Assembly: GCA_020832105.1 (NCBI GenBank)
Contig: JAFIFH010000014.1
Coordinates: forward strand, 1 to 64,000
Origin: Idiomarina sp.
Lineage (GTDB): Bacteria > Pseudomonadota > Gammaproteobacteria > Enterobacterales > Alteromonadaceae
Reading direction: 5' to 3'
Length of the DNA: 64,000 bases
Below the pieces are notes generated by a model. The model made no database searches, was not told where the DNA came from, and saw only the letters and a list, made by a program, of their open reading frames with translations. Of the stretch, positions 39,243 to 48,244 are shown piece by piece (the stretch's first letter is position 1; each line of letters starts with the position of its first letter). A program made the position numbers and the translations under genes.

Positions 39243-39337
39243 TGCACACCTCATTCATTGTAATGTCATACCCGCTCAGTTCCTTCTTATGGTAGCATTA
39301 AGGCATTGACTAGCAAGCGACACAAGGAGCATCATCC

Positions 39338-40771
39338 ATGCTGCGACGCACTAAAATCGTGACCACCCTCGGTCCCGCAACCGATAATCCCGATGTACTC
39401 TCCGCTTTAATAGCTGCAGGCGCCAATACAGTGCGGTTAAACTTTTCCCACGGCGTTGCTGAAGATCATATTAAGCGCGCTGCCTTAGTGCGTGAACTGG
39501 CAAGCAAACAAAATCGTTATGTCGCGATTCTTGGTGATTTGCAGGGTCCAAAAATCCGTGTCGCAAAATTCAAACACGGCAGTGTTGAGCTGAGTCAGGG
39601 ACAAGCCTTTATTCTTGACGCCGAGCACCCAAAAGACGACGGTGACGACAGTATTGTCGGCCTGGATTATGCGGACCTACCGCGGGATGTCAGTGAAGGT
39701 GACATCCTGCTCCTTGACGATGGCCGTATTCGCCTCGAAATTACCCGTGTGCAGGGTTCACAAGTGATAACCAGAGTGCTTGTAGCGGGCATTTTAAGCA
39801 ATAACAAAGGCATCAATCGCCTCGGTGGTGGTTTATCCGCACAAGCGCTTACCGATAAAGACCTGCGTGATATTCAGACCGCAGCAGATATCGGCGTGGA
39901 CTATCTGGCGGTGTCTTTCCCCCGCTCCAGTGACGATATTAACCGTGCCCGTGCCCTGCTCCGTGAAGCAGGCGGCCAAGGCGGCATTTGCGCTAAAATT
40001 GAACGCGCTGAAGCGGTGGCGTCAGATGTTGCCCTTGACGATATTATATTTGCCTCGGACATCGTGATGGTGGCGCGTGGTGATTTAGGCGTCGAGATTG
40101 GCGATGCCCAGCTGGTGGGTAAGCAAAAAACCATTATCAACCGTTCTCGTAGCCTGAATAAAGTGGTGATCACCGCAACCCAGATGATGGAGTCGATGAT
40201 TGATAATTCGATGCCAACCCGGGCAGAGGTAATGGACGTGGCGAACGCTGTACTTGATGGTACTGACGCAGTGATGCTGTCTGCGGAAACCGCGGCCGGT
40301 AAATACCCGGTGGAAACGGTGACTGCAATGGCTGAAATCTGTAAAGGTGCAGAAACACACCCAAGCGTGACCGTGTCTTATCACCGTATGGACCAGACAT
40401 TCACGTCTATTGCTGAATCTACGGCAATGTCAGCGATGTATGCAGCCAATCACCTCAGCGGTGTTACCGCCATTATTGCGCTCACCGAATCTGGCCATAC
40501 CGCCAAACTGATGTCGCGCATTACCACCTCACTGCCGATTTTCGCCCTGTCCAGCCATCCTGGGACGCTGGCCAAAACGTCACTCTACCGAGGGGTCTAC
40601 CCGGTGCACTTTGACACCAGCAAGCATGCCCTGGAAACCCTGATTGCCGATGCCATTGAAGTGGTCAAACAACGTGGCCACCTCAACAAAGGTGACTATG
40701 TGATCGTCACCTATGGCGACCTGATGGGCACCATAGGTTCGAGCAATACAATGAAGGTCATGCAGGTTTAG
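39338..40771 (+). CDS. pyk: Pyruvate kinase
   Basis: A 477-residue glycolytic enzyme that converts phosphoenolpyruvate and ADP to pyruvate and ATP. It starts [19 protein letters not shown]. It contains [20 protein letters not shown], the metal/PEP site [25 protein letters not shown] with the catalytic threonine region, and a C-terminal allosteric domain. The closest named type is E. coli PykA by length (480). ACAAGGAG precedes the ATG. It is divergent from msrB and convergent with the DUF6279 lipoprotein gene, with no clear terminator in the 23-base gap. Confidence 0.97.
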   Translation: MLRRTKIVTTLGPATDNPDVLSALIAAGANTVRLNFSHGVAEDHIKRAALVRELASKQNRYVAILGDLQGPKIRVAKFKHGSVELSQGQAFILDAEHPKDDGDDSIVGLDYADLPRDVSEGDILLLDDGRIRLEITRVQGSQVITRVLVAGILSNNKGINRLGGGLSAQALTDKDLRDIQTAADIGVDYLAVSFPRSSDDINRARALLREAGGQGGICAKIERAEAVASDVALDDIIFASDIVMVARGDLGVEIGDAQLVGKQKTIINRSRSLNKVVITATQMMESMIDNSMPTRAEVMDVANAVLDGTDAVMLSAETAAGKYPVETVTAMAEICKGAETHPSVTVSYHRMDQTFTSIAESTAMSAMYAANHLSGVTAIIALTESGHTAKLMSRITTSLPIFALSSHPGTLAKTSLYRGVYPVHFDTSKHALETLIADAIEVVKQRGHLNKGDYVIVTYGDLMGTIGSSNTMKVMQV

Positions 40772-40794
40772 CCGCTAAGCTGGCCAAGCGTTAT

Positions 40795-41670
40795 TCAGGG
40801 CGCCACCGGCGGGAAAGTAACGTCCCGGGTGGCGGCCATTGAAGCAAGGTCACTGCGTAAGCTGTCAAGCTCAGCAATAAAGTGTTGGCGTTGTTTGTCG
40901 TTCAGGGTTGCCGCGATGTGCAGAATACTTTGTCGACCAACAACGTCGGTCTTCGCCACTTGTGCTTGCAGCGCTTCGGGTCTGAGCGTCTCTGGCGCCA
41001 GGAACAGCGGTGTTAAAGCCGCTGCAAAGGCTTCTTTGTCATCGCGTTGGGTCAACGCATGGCGGAACGCCTCGGCCCAACGTACACGATACTCTATCCA
41101 GTGTTCGGTCATGTCCGGCATATCGACAGACCAGCTGGCGATGAAAGCCTCCTGCTCAGCTGTCACTTCACCAAACCACTTTTTAAGCTGTTTGTGATAG
41201 CTCTCTGCGCCCTCTTCCCGACGCGCCTCAACACCTTGTTCAGCAAAGGTGTCAGCACGCTCCTGAATCCGTTCTGCAAGGCTTTCGATTAATTGCGTAA
41301 CCTGCTCGTCGCTCAGTTGCGGTAGTAACTCAAGGGCAATCGGTAACACCGCTTCACGCACCGCTAACCAGCGTGATTCAATGTGTTGTTGATAGACGTT
41401 GTAACGGGAATCGTCGAGGCTTTGTGACGCAATATCGTCTTGCAAGTTTATCAGCAGTTGATCGTAATGCGGCATTTCCTGCTCAGCATGCCATTGCAGA
41501 AGTGCGTTGATATTGTCTCGCAGCTCGCTGCGCTGGGTGCGGTCGAGGGTTACGTAGCTTCGTGTTTGCCACATCAGGTAGGTGTCGGCGAAACGATAGG
41601 CGAAGGTGCGCGCACAGGCTGCAAGAGACAGCACCACCAGAACAAGCACACCGATTTTAATGAATTTCAT
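40795..41670 (-). CDS. DUF6279-type lipoprotein
   Basis: A 291-residue protein with a lipoprotein signal peptide (LVVLSLAAC, Cys19). The mature part is almost entirely alpha-helical and rich in Arg, Gln and Glu. A conserved-looking start FAYRFADTYLMWQTRSYVTL precedes helical repeats such as LSDEQVTQLIESLAER. It matches the pattern of DUF6279 lipoproteins, which have no assigned role. ATG 41670 has GAGGG 8-9 bases upstream and is chosen over the upstream start at 41694. It lies alone, convergent with pyk. Confidence 0.78.
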   Translation of the reverse strand: MKFIKIGVLVLVVLSLAACARTFAYRFADTYLMWQTRSYVTLDRTQRSELRDNINALLQWHAEQEMPHYDQLLINLQDDIASQSLDDSRYNVYQQHIESRWLAVREAVLPIALELLPQLSDEQVTQLIESLAERIQERADTFAEQGVEARREEGAESYHKQLKKWFGEVTAEQEAFIASWSVDMPDMTEHWIEYRVRWAEAFRHALTQRDDKEAFAAALTPLFLAPETLRPEALQAQVAKTDVVGRQSILHIAATLNDKQRQHFIAELDSLRSDLASMAATRDVTFPPVAP

Positions 41671-41761
41671 GCTGACATCCCTCGTTTGAGCCACGCGGGC
41701 TCGAATTGTTGGCTGAAACTACACACCGACGAGGCGTCGATGTCTAGCCATTACGAGAGAA

Positions 41762-42589
41762 TTAGCGCCCGAGGATCAGTTGCTTGATCTTATCTTTATA
41801 ACTGCGGCTAACTTTTAGCTCTTCCCCATTATGCAATACCAGGTGGTACTCACCATTCTGGCGGCTACACAATTTCTCAACCTGGTTCAGGTTCACAATC
41901 GCAGAACGGTGAATACGCTGAAAATTTTTCGGGTTCAGTTCTTTTTCCAGCTCTTTCATGGTGCGCCGTAGAATGTGAGTTTCATTGCTGGCATGAATAC
42001 ACATATAGTCACCAGCGGCATCCACCCACTCAATCGCACTAATCGCCACCCGGGTAATTTCGCCGCTTTCTTTGATTGCGATATGTTCCGGATAGTTGTC
42101 TGCAGTAATCGGTTGACCTTCTGCCAGGCGGCGTAAAATATCTTCGCAGTCTTCACCTGTCATTTCGGCGACCAAGTCGACCAGCTTGTTCTGTTGCGAC
42201 TTTTCACGCTGCTCATCTAAGGCCTCGCTTATCCGTGCAAGGGCCTGGGCAAGACGCTCTTCGTCCAGGGGTTTGAGCAGATAATCAAGGGCACGTACTT
42301 CAAATGCGCGAATCGCGTATTGATCGTACGCCGTCACAAATACCACCAACGGCATAGGTACATCGCTTTGGCTCACCTGTCGCAATACATCAAACCCATT
42401 TAAACCGGGCATCTGAATATCAAGAAACACAAGGTCAGGTTGCTCGCGCTTGATCACCTCGACAGCGTCGCGTCCGTTAACGCATTCACCGATAATCTCG
42501 ATTTGTTCAAATTGAGCAAGCCGGACCAGTAAACCGCGGCGGGCTAACGGCTCATCATCAACCACTAGTGTTCGAATTTTTTCATTCAT
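41762..42589 (-). CDS. LytTR-family response regulator
   Basis: A 275-residue two-component regulator. A receiver domain with Asp57 as phospho-acceptor (PDLVFLDIQMPG) and Lys in LLKPLDEERL is followed by a linker and a LytTR DNA-binding domain (about 170-275: IEWVDAAGDYMCIHA, ELEKELNPKNFQRIHRSAIVNL). This is the BtsR/YpdB-like architecture. It follows the LytS-type kinase gene, whose stop codon overlaps the region just before its ATG, so the pair is co-translated. No transporter target is adjacent, so the regulon is unknown. Confidence 0.93.
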   Translation of the reverse strand: MNEKIRTLVVDDEPLARRGLLVRLAQFEQIEIIGECVNGRDAVEVIKREQPDLVFLDIQMPGLNGFDVLRQVSQSDVPMPLVVFVTAYDQYAIRAFEVRALDYLLKPLDEERLAQALARISEALDEQREKSQQNKLVDLVAEMTGEDCEDILRRLAEGQPITADNYPEHIAIKESGEITRVAISAIEWVDAAGDYMCIHASNETHILRRTMKELEKELNPKNFQRIHRSAIVNLNQVEKLCSRQNGEYHLVLHNGEELKVSRSYKDKIKQLILGR

Positions 42590-42593
42590 ACCA

Positions 42594-43670
42594 TTACACA
42601 ACTTGCCAGGGGATTCGAATTTCTACGATACAACCCGTCGGGTCATTAGCAGACAGATTAAAGGAGTACTGCTTTCCATACAAGGCCTTTAGCCGCTCCT
42701 TAGTATTACTTAAACCAACGCCACCGCTTTTCTTTTCTTTGACAAGCTGAGGGTCAGCAGCAACAAATGGTACTGGACCATTGTCACTCACCGTAACCAC
42801 CAAAGTCTCCTGCTCAACCCAGGCGTCGATGGAAATCACCCCTTGTTCCTCTAGTTTCGCAACTGCGTACTTAATCGAATTTTCGATAATTGGTTGCAAA
42901 AACATACTGGGTACCAGCGCCTTGCCAGCGTCCTCTGAAATCTGCGTAGTGACCCGCAAACGCTCTTCAAAACGAACCTTTTCGATGTCCAGGTAGAGCA
43001 TCATCACTTCCAGCTCCCGGTCCAGGGTAATTCGCTTAATGGGTTCGTTGTCCAGTGAAAAACGCAGGAAGTCGCTCAGCCGCGACATCATGCGATTGGC
43101 TGACTTGTTTTCCTCTACCAGAATCAGCGTCGAGATCGCATTTAAGGTATTAAACAGGAAGTGTGGGTTCAGTTGATAGCGCAACATTTTAAGCTGTGAC
43201 TGGTGAGCCATAGACACCGCAGTTAACGCCTTTTGTTTTTCATCCTGTAGCATCTGGTAGTACTTGATCACAAAGTACAAACCACTCCAGCTAAGAATAA
43301 TATAGAGCTTCGCCACCGTATGGTTAAAGTACATCAGCGGGTTCATCGGCCGGTAACCAAACTGATAGATTTCCCAATTGGTGGCATTGTCAATCACCGC
43401 CCACAACGCAGCCACCACAAAGGAAGCGAAAATGACCGTCGGGAATAGCCACCAAGGGCGATAGTTCCAGATCCGCCGGTAAATATAACGCAGAGGGATG
43501 GTTAATAAGAAACCTGCATAGGCACCTAATGCCACTATCAGCACATAGATTTCACGCATCTCCTGAGTCAACGAACCTATGTACTGGATAAGCGCGTAGC
43601 CGACCCAGCCAATGATTTGCAAGACCCAAAAGAAACGGTTTCTGTCGTCGAAAAGTTGTCGCCAGTTCAA
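42594..43670 (-). CDS. LytS-type sensor histidine kinase
   Basis: A 358-residue membrane kinase. Four hydrophobic segments in residues 15-135 form the sensor, without a large periplasmic domain. A short linker leads to the His_kinase domain with the phospho-acceptor His170 in QLNPHFLFNTLNAIS, then the ATPase domain (FLQPIIENSIKYAV as N-box, VSDNGP as G1-box and GGVGLSNTKERL). It pairs with the LytTR regulator downstream. The signal is unknown; the sensor resembles compact membrane sensors such as those of BtsS-like kinases only in general layout. Confidence 0.92.
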   Translation of the reverse strand: MNWRQLFDDRNRFFWVLQIIGWVGYALIQYIGSLTQEMREIYVLIVALGAYAGFLLTIPLRYIYRRIWNYRPWWLFPTVIFASFVVAALWAVIDNATNWEIYQFGYRPMNPLMYFNHTVAKLYIILSWSGLYFVIKYYQMLQDEKQKALTAVSMAHQSQLKMLRYQLNPHFLFNTLNAISTLILVEENKSANRMMSRLSDFLRFSLDNEPIKRITLDRELEVMMLYLDIEKVRFEERLRVTTQISEDAGKALVPSMFLQPIIENSIKYAVAKLEEQGVISIDAWVEQETLVVTVSDNGPVPFVAADPQLVKEKKSGGVGLSNTKERLKALYGKQYSFNLSANDPTGCIVEIRIPWQVV

Positions 43671-43822
43671 GAGTAGTTACTACACCATACAAAATATTAA
43701 CAAAGTATACCTAAATTAGTGATTACAGCCGACACTCTTTATCTCGTGATTGTCGCTCTCCACCGCATTCGCTACACTGAAGGGCGCTTAGCCGCGACTT
43801 TTGCCAGCTCAGAGGAGTATTC

Positions 43823-45646
43823 ATGACCGACCACCAGCCTTCCCCAGTGCACTACGACATTCAGCCAGCTGACTGCCATGGTCACTATTTCGACGTCTGC
43901 CTGACCATTCAGAATCCCGATTCCCAGGGGCAGCATTTACGGTTACCCGCCTGGTTGCCGGGCAGCTACATGATCCGCGATTTCGCCAAACATATTATTG
44001 AATTCACAGCCTGGCACCAGCAACAGCAATTGGCAGTGATCCGCTTGGACAAACAAACCTGGCAACTACAAGCCTGTGACGGACCGATTGAAGTGCGTTA
44101 CAAAGTCTATGCCTGGGATTTATCAGTGCGCACGGCTTACCTCGACGACCAGTTTGGGTTTTATAACCATAGCGCTTTATGCCTCGAAGTGATTGACCAG
44201 GCCGACCTGCCCTGCGGCGTACATATTCACCTCCCGGACAGCACTCCAGACTGGAAACTGGCCACAGGTATGCCACGTATCAGCGGCGATGCGTTTGCCG
44301 GTGGTCAATTTGTTGCCGAGAGTTACCACGATCTCATTGATTACCCGGTCTTGATGGGGGCATTGACCCTTGATGATTTCATTGTCAAAGGGACCCGCCA
44401 CCGGATAGCCCTCGCTGGCCGCCATTTCGCTGACTTGGACCGGATTAGTGCAGACCTGGCAAAAATATGTGAAGCGCAGCTGGACATGTTTGACGACCAG
44501 GCCCCGTTTGACGAGTACACGTTCCTGGTGATGGTCACCGGCGAAGGCTTTGGCGGGCTTGAGCACCGCAATTCCACGGCTCTGCTGTGCAGCCGCAAAG
44601 ACTTAATCCACGCCCATCAGCAAGGGCTCACCGACAGTTACCGGACCTTCCTCAGCCTCTGCTCGCACGAATACTTCCATAGCTGGAATGTGAAGCGTCT
44701 GCGCCCGCGTGAGTTTATCCCTTTTCACCTGGATCGCGAGCAGTACACCGAACAACTTTGGTTTTATGAAGGTGTCACCTCGTACTACGACGATCTGTTT
44801 GTGCATCGTGCCGGGCTTACTACGCCGCAGCAGTATCTCGATTTGGTAGCGACCACCTGCACCCGAGCGCTCACTGGTAAAGGCCCACAACGGCAACCTA
44901 TTACCTTGTCCAGTAAACTAGCCTGGACCACCTTTTATCAACAGAATGAAAATGCGGCCAATGCTATTTCCAGCTATTACAGCAAAGGTGCGGTAACTGC
45001 ATTGGGTATCGATCTGTTGCTACGCCGACATAGTCATAACCAGTGCAGCCTGGATGATGTGATGCGTCAACTTTGGATCTCCTATGGCCGCGACGAGCGC
45101 GGTACCACCATGGATTCATTATTGGACACCTTGATTGAGTTTGTTGGCCATCAAGGAGAGGACGAAATGCGCGCATTTTTGCATCGCGCCCTATACACCA
45201 CTGAACCTCTGGACATTGAACCCTTACTCGCCGACGTTGGGGTGACAGTAAATAAAGGACCTGCGGAAAGTGACAACGGCCCCTTTGGTAAAGCACCACG
45301 AGTGGATATGCCGGTTGCGTTAGGCGCGCGCTTTAAAGACGTGGAAAGCGGTCAACAACAAGGGTTGGAATTGGTCCAGGTGCTTGAGGACGGGCCTGCC
45401 TACCAGGCCGGTTTAAGTGCTGGTGACCGAATTATTGCCATTGATCACCTGCAGGTGACGATTGCCAACCATCTGCAATTTTTCAGTCGTCTGCAACCCG
45501 GCGATACGAGCACGATTCATGCATTTCGTCGCGACGAGCTGCATAGTAGACAACTGACCTGGCAGGCACCACAAGCAACGAACTGGACCTTATCCATTGC
45601 AGATGAACAGCGTTTGCAACACTGGTTAAGCGCCACCTTTGCCTGA
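43823..45646 (+). CDS. M61 glycyl aminopeptidase-like metallopeptidase with PDZ domain
   Basis: A 607-residue M61 peptidase without a signal peptide. An N-terminal beta domain (1 to about 170) precedes the zinc site HEYFH (His282-His286), followed by NVKRLRPREF and LWFYEGVTSYYDDL with the third ligand glutamate. A PDZ domain lies near residues 505-590 (LEDGPAYQAGLSAGDRIIAID). It is proposed to be a cytoplasmic Gly/Ala-preferring aminopeptidase. GAGGAG precedes the ATG with a 5-base spacer. It is divergent from the LytS gene and followed by a terminator. Confidence 0.9.
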   Translation: MTDHQPSPVHYDIQPADCHGHYFDVCLTIQNPDSQGQHLRLPAWLPGSYMIRDFAKHIIEFTAWHQQQQLAVIRLDKQTWQLQACDGPIEVRYKVYAWDLSVRTAYLDDQFGFYNHSALCLEVIDQADLPCGVHIHLPDSTPDWKLATGMPRISGDAFAGGQFVAESYHDLIDYPVLMGALTLDDFIVKGTRHRIALAGRHFADLDRISADLAKICEAQLDMFDDQAPFDEYTFLVMVTGEGFGGLEHRNSTALLCSRKDLIHAHQQGLTDSYRTFLSLCSHEYFHSWNVKRLRPREFIPFHLDREQYTEQLWFYEGVTSYYDDLFVHRAGLTTPQQYLDLVATTCTRALTGKGPQRQPITLSSKLAWTTFYQQNENAANAISSYYSKGAVTALGIDLLLRRHSHNQCSLDDVMRQLWISYGRDERGTTMDSLLDTLIEFVGHQGEDEMRAFLHRALYTTEPLDIEPLLADVGVTVNKGPAESDNGPFGKAPRVDMPVALGARFKDVESGQQQGLELVQVLEDGPAYQAGLSAGDRIIAIDHLQVTIANHLQFFSRLQPGDTSTIHAFRRDELHSRQLTWQAPQATNWTLSIADEQRLQHWLSATFA

Positions 45647-45688
45647 TGCTGGACAACATACTTTGCAAGTAGCAGCTCTACTTGCGAA

Positions 45689-45718
45689 AAAAAACCAGGT
45701 GCACAGCACCTGGTTTTT
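45689..45718. terminator. Bidirectional terminator after the M61 and M23 genes
   Basis: AAAACCAGGTGC (45691-45702) pairs with GCACCTGGTTTT (45706-45717) around ACA, with A and T runs on the two sides. A second, smaller hairpin (CAAGTAG/CTACTTG) lies immediately upstream at about 45665-45684. It serves the convergent M61 and M23 genes. Confidence 0.85.
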
Positions 45719-45745
45719 TCATTTCACTCGTTAGCTGGACAGGGG

Positions 45746-46606
45746 CTAGTCGCGCTCAGGCAGCAACAATTGTGGATCCACCCGCATGGCTTCCCAGTTC
45801 ATTCGCCAGTCCAGGTGGGGTCCAGTGGCTCTGCCGGTGGCGCCGATTTCCGCAATAGGGTCACCCTGCTCAATATAATCCCCTACATCCACCAGAATTC
45901 GATGTAAATGCAGAAAGTTGGAGAAAACCCCGTGACCATGATCGATAATCAAGGTACCACCTGACATCAGCATGTCCGGATGAGCCAATACAACGATACC
46001 GTTAACTGGCGCATGCACCGGTGTGCCGGTCGGTGCCGCAATATCTAACCCCCAATGTGGTGCACGGGGTTCGCCGTTCAAGATGCGCTGCGAGCCATAT
46101 ACGCCGCTAATCCGCCCCTCCGCTGGCCAGATAAAAGGCCCGGCAAAATAAGTCATATCGCTGCGCACCTGACGCGCCTGCGCGATTTGCTGATTCTCCC
46201 GACGCACCCGTGCCTGTGCTTCAGGGTCTGGGGTCACCGTTTCCTGAGGTAAGCCATCAATGCGTTGAATATCAAATTCACGACTGGCGACCTCTAATGA
46301 ATATTCATGGCTGTCACCACTGGTGGTTACTACCGTTAACTGGTGGTCAGTGTCCGCTTCCCGTGCAAAGCCAAACACAAAATAACCTGACTCACTGACA
46401 TTCAGGGTTTTGCCATTCAGCTCAACCTGATTACCTGGCTCGGTTTTACCCACCAGCATGGAACCCTGGGTAAGCTGACCGCGTACCTCAAGCACATCAT
46501 TTTGTAAGCTTAACGGCTGACTCGCCTCGGCGGTGCTTACCATCGCTAGGCTGCTAAGTGCCAAAAATGGAGCGCCCAATAATGCGCCAATCACTACCTT
46601 ATGCAT
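45746..46606 (-). CDS. M23-family metallopeptidase (LytM-like) with altered zinc motif
   Basis: A 286-residue exported protein with a signal peptide (about 1-29, ending AEASQ), a beta-rich N-terminal domain and a C-terminal LytM domain (about 160-286). The first motif HWGLDIAAPTGTPV supplies His and Asp. The second motif reads GPHLDWRMNW: the usual HxH is HxD, so one zinc ligand is replaced by Asp. I recall the same HLDWRMNW version in other gammaproteobacterial M23 proteins. A role in peptidoglycan cleavage is likely but not certain. ATG 46606 has AAAGGAG with a 9-base spacer. It overlaps the upstream PTPS-like gene by 8 bases. Confidence 0.86.
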   Translation of the reverse strand: MHKVVIGALLGAPFLALSSLAMVSTAEASQPLSLQNDVLEVRGQLTQGSMLVGKTEPGNQVELNGKTLNVSESGYFVFGFAREADTDHQLTVVTTSGDSHEYSLEVASREFDIQRIDGLPQETVTPDPEAQARVRRENQQIAQARQVRSDMTYFAGPFIWPAEGRISGVYGSQRILNGEPRAPHWGLDIAAPTGTPVHAPVNGIVVLAHPDMLMSGGTLIIDHGHGVFSNFLHLHRILVDVGDYIEQGDPIAEIGATGRATGPHLDWRMNWEAMRVDPQLLLPERD

Positions 46607-47492
46607 AACCAATTGCTCCTTTGCCAACACCTTCAAACGCGACAACTTTGACGGCGACATCGCCCTCTTCGCTTTTGATGGTCTGGGCTAGATACTCTGA
46701 AATACATTCCACCGTTGAATCAGTTTCAATGAGGGTATTTTCTGCCTGCGGCACGACCAGCTCAAAGAGCCCCTGATCCGCTTGGTAACTATAGCAAACA
46801 TAAGCAGATTCGCTGTGGCTTGCCAGGGCCTGCTGCGCGGCCTCTGACAATTGCATGTCTGCAGGCTGCGCTAGATCTTCAGTCGAGCCCACGTAGATGT
46901 CTTCCCAGCGATCCGCCCAAAGCTTTTCCAATCTCGGGGTACGCATCCCGTCCACGTAAATTTGTAACGCTGAACGATGACCATGGGCGATGCGCTGACA
47001 ATTACCGTCGTGTTTTTTCAGGCCATGGGTGTAATGGTAATAAAAGCCATTGATGTTCTCTTCACGCAAGGTTAGCGACAGCCCTTTCACATTGGTTGGT
47101 AACTCGCGTTTTATCACCGCATGCAGGTAGGCTTTCACCGTATCCATGTCGACCACGTCGGCGTCAATAAAGGCGAAAGCATCTGCAGGGCAAAATAAAT
47201 GAATAGAGCGCCCATTCTGCCGCAAAAAGTCTACCCAGTAGCCGCTCTCGTCGTCGCGACGGGTCACCTGGGTAAATGGATGTTCAGCGGGTACCGCCAG
47301 TTTGTGGTCCACCGACTCATCAATAATCGACTTAATTTGCTTTTTAACCCGACCAAAATCTAACACCATCGACTGGTCGTTGAGTGAACCGTCCAAAGTG
47401 ATATCTACAATCCAACTCTCGCCGACGATGCCCCGTTGTGGGCACAAATAAGAAAAGTCGATAACAGTCAGATCATTTACAAATAATTGCAT
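46599..47492 (-). CDS. Tandem PTPS-fold (6-carboxytetrahydropterin synthase-like) protein
   Basis: A 297-residue protein with two tandem pterin-synthase-like halves. The C-terminal half has CQRIAHGHRSALQIYVDG (Cys165, His170, His172), the zinc/catalytic signature of QueD/PTPS. The N-terminal half keeps the fold landmarks (MVLDFGRVKKQIKSIIDESVDHKL) but its equivalent of the HGH strand (SYLCPQRGIVGESWIVDI) has no histidines. It may still be a pterin enzyme or a divergent relative. It is not adjacent to other queuosine genes. AAGGA lies 11 bases before ATG 47492; the frame starts further upstream at 47525. Confidence 0.75.
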   Translation of the reverse strand: MQLFVNDLTVIDFSYLCPQRGIVGESWIVDITLDGSLNDQSMVLDFGRVKKQIKSIIDESVDHKLAVPAEHPFTQVTRRDDESGYWVDFLRQNGRSIHLFCPADAFAFIDADVVDMDTVKAYLHAVIKRELPTNVKGLSLTLREENINGFYYHYTHGLKKHDGNCQRIAHGHRSALQIYVDGMRTPRLEKLWADRWEDIYVGSTEDLAQPADMQLSEAAQQALASHSESAYVCYSYQADQGLFELVVPQAENTLIETDSTVECISEYLAQTIKSEEGDVAVKVVAFEGVGKGAIGYA

Positions 47493-47546
47493 GCCGCAGG
47501 CAGTCCTTGAATGGCTTAATAACAAAGGATCTAGTATATCGGATTA

Positions 47547-48182
47547 TCAGCTTTGCCACCATTGCCACAGCAGGTGCGCCGCTAATAACCACAAAAAAGC
47601 ACCCATGACCCGGTCAAACCAATAGCCTTTGGCGAGCAACGCGTTGCGAATCAAAGAATTACCTAATAACACCGACAGCAGGCTAAACCAGGCCATAGTG
47701 GCCAGCGCCATATATAAGCCGTATCCGGCCTTAATGATAGTCGGTGTCTGCGGGGCTATCACCGAGGTAAACAGAGCGAGAAAGAACAACGTTGCTTTGG
47801 GGTTCAACGCATTAGTAATGAAACCCAGGGTAAATGCCTTTGCTGGAGCGAGCAACTCTGCACCCTGGCTGTCAATTTCCTGGCGCACTGGCGGAGAACG
47901 CATCGCCTGCCAACCCAGCCAGATAAAATAGCCACTGGCTGCTACCAACAGGGTTTGATACAGCCAAGGCGTGCGATGAATCACCAGTGCCACACCCAGT
48001 AATGAATAGGCAATGTGCACCAGGATCCCTGCGCCTATCCCAATTGCGATAAAGCAGCCTAAGCGGATGCCATAACGAACCGAATAACGGCTCACTACGG
48101 CGAAATCAGGGCCTGGGCTCATCACCGCTAGCAGGTGTGCCACGGCAATGGTGAAAAATTCAGCAGCATATGTGGTAAACAG
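47547..48182 (-). CDS. LysE-family amino-acid exporter, probably with CTG start
   Basis: About six transmembrane segments in the LysE/RhtB pattern. The family motif near the N-terminus is LLAVMSPGPDFAVV, and FITNALNPKATLFF is the second signature. The only conventional start, GTG at 48143, gives 198 residues and cuts the first helix to a few residues (AHLLAVMSPGP). The open frame extends upstream without any ATG, GTG or TTG. A CTG at 48182 sits six bases after GGAGG and adds LFTTYAAEFFTIA, which completes helix 1 as in homologues (211 aa). It is divergent from a LysR gene, the usual arrangement for LysE/ArgO exporters. Confidence 0.8.
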   Translation of the reverse strand: MFTTYAAEFFTIAVAHLLAVMSPGPDFAVVSRYSVRYGIRLGCFIAIGIGAGILVHIAYSLLGVALVIHRTPWLYQTLLVAASGYFIWLGWQAMRSPPVRQEIDSQGAELLAPAKAFTLGFITNALNPKATLFFLALFTSVIAPQTPTIIKAGYGLYMALATMAWFSLLSVLLGNSLIRNALLAKGYWFDRVMGAFLWLLAAHLLWQWWQS

Positions 48183-48244
48183 CTTGCACCTCCGTACATT
48201 GGGCTCTAATATTACTTATTATTATTTTACAGTGAGAAAAAGTC

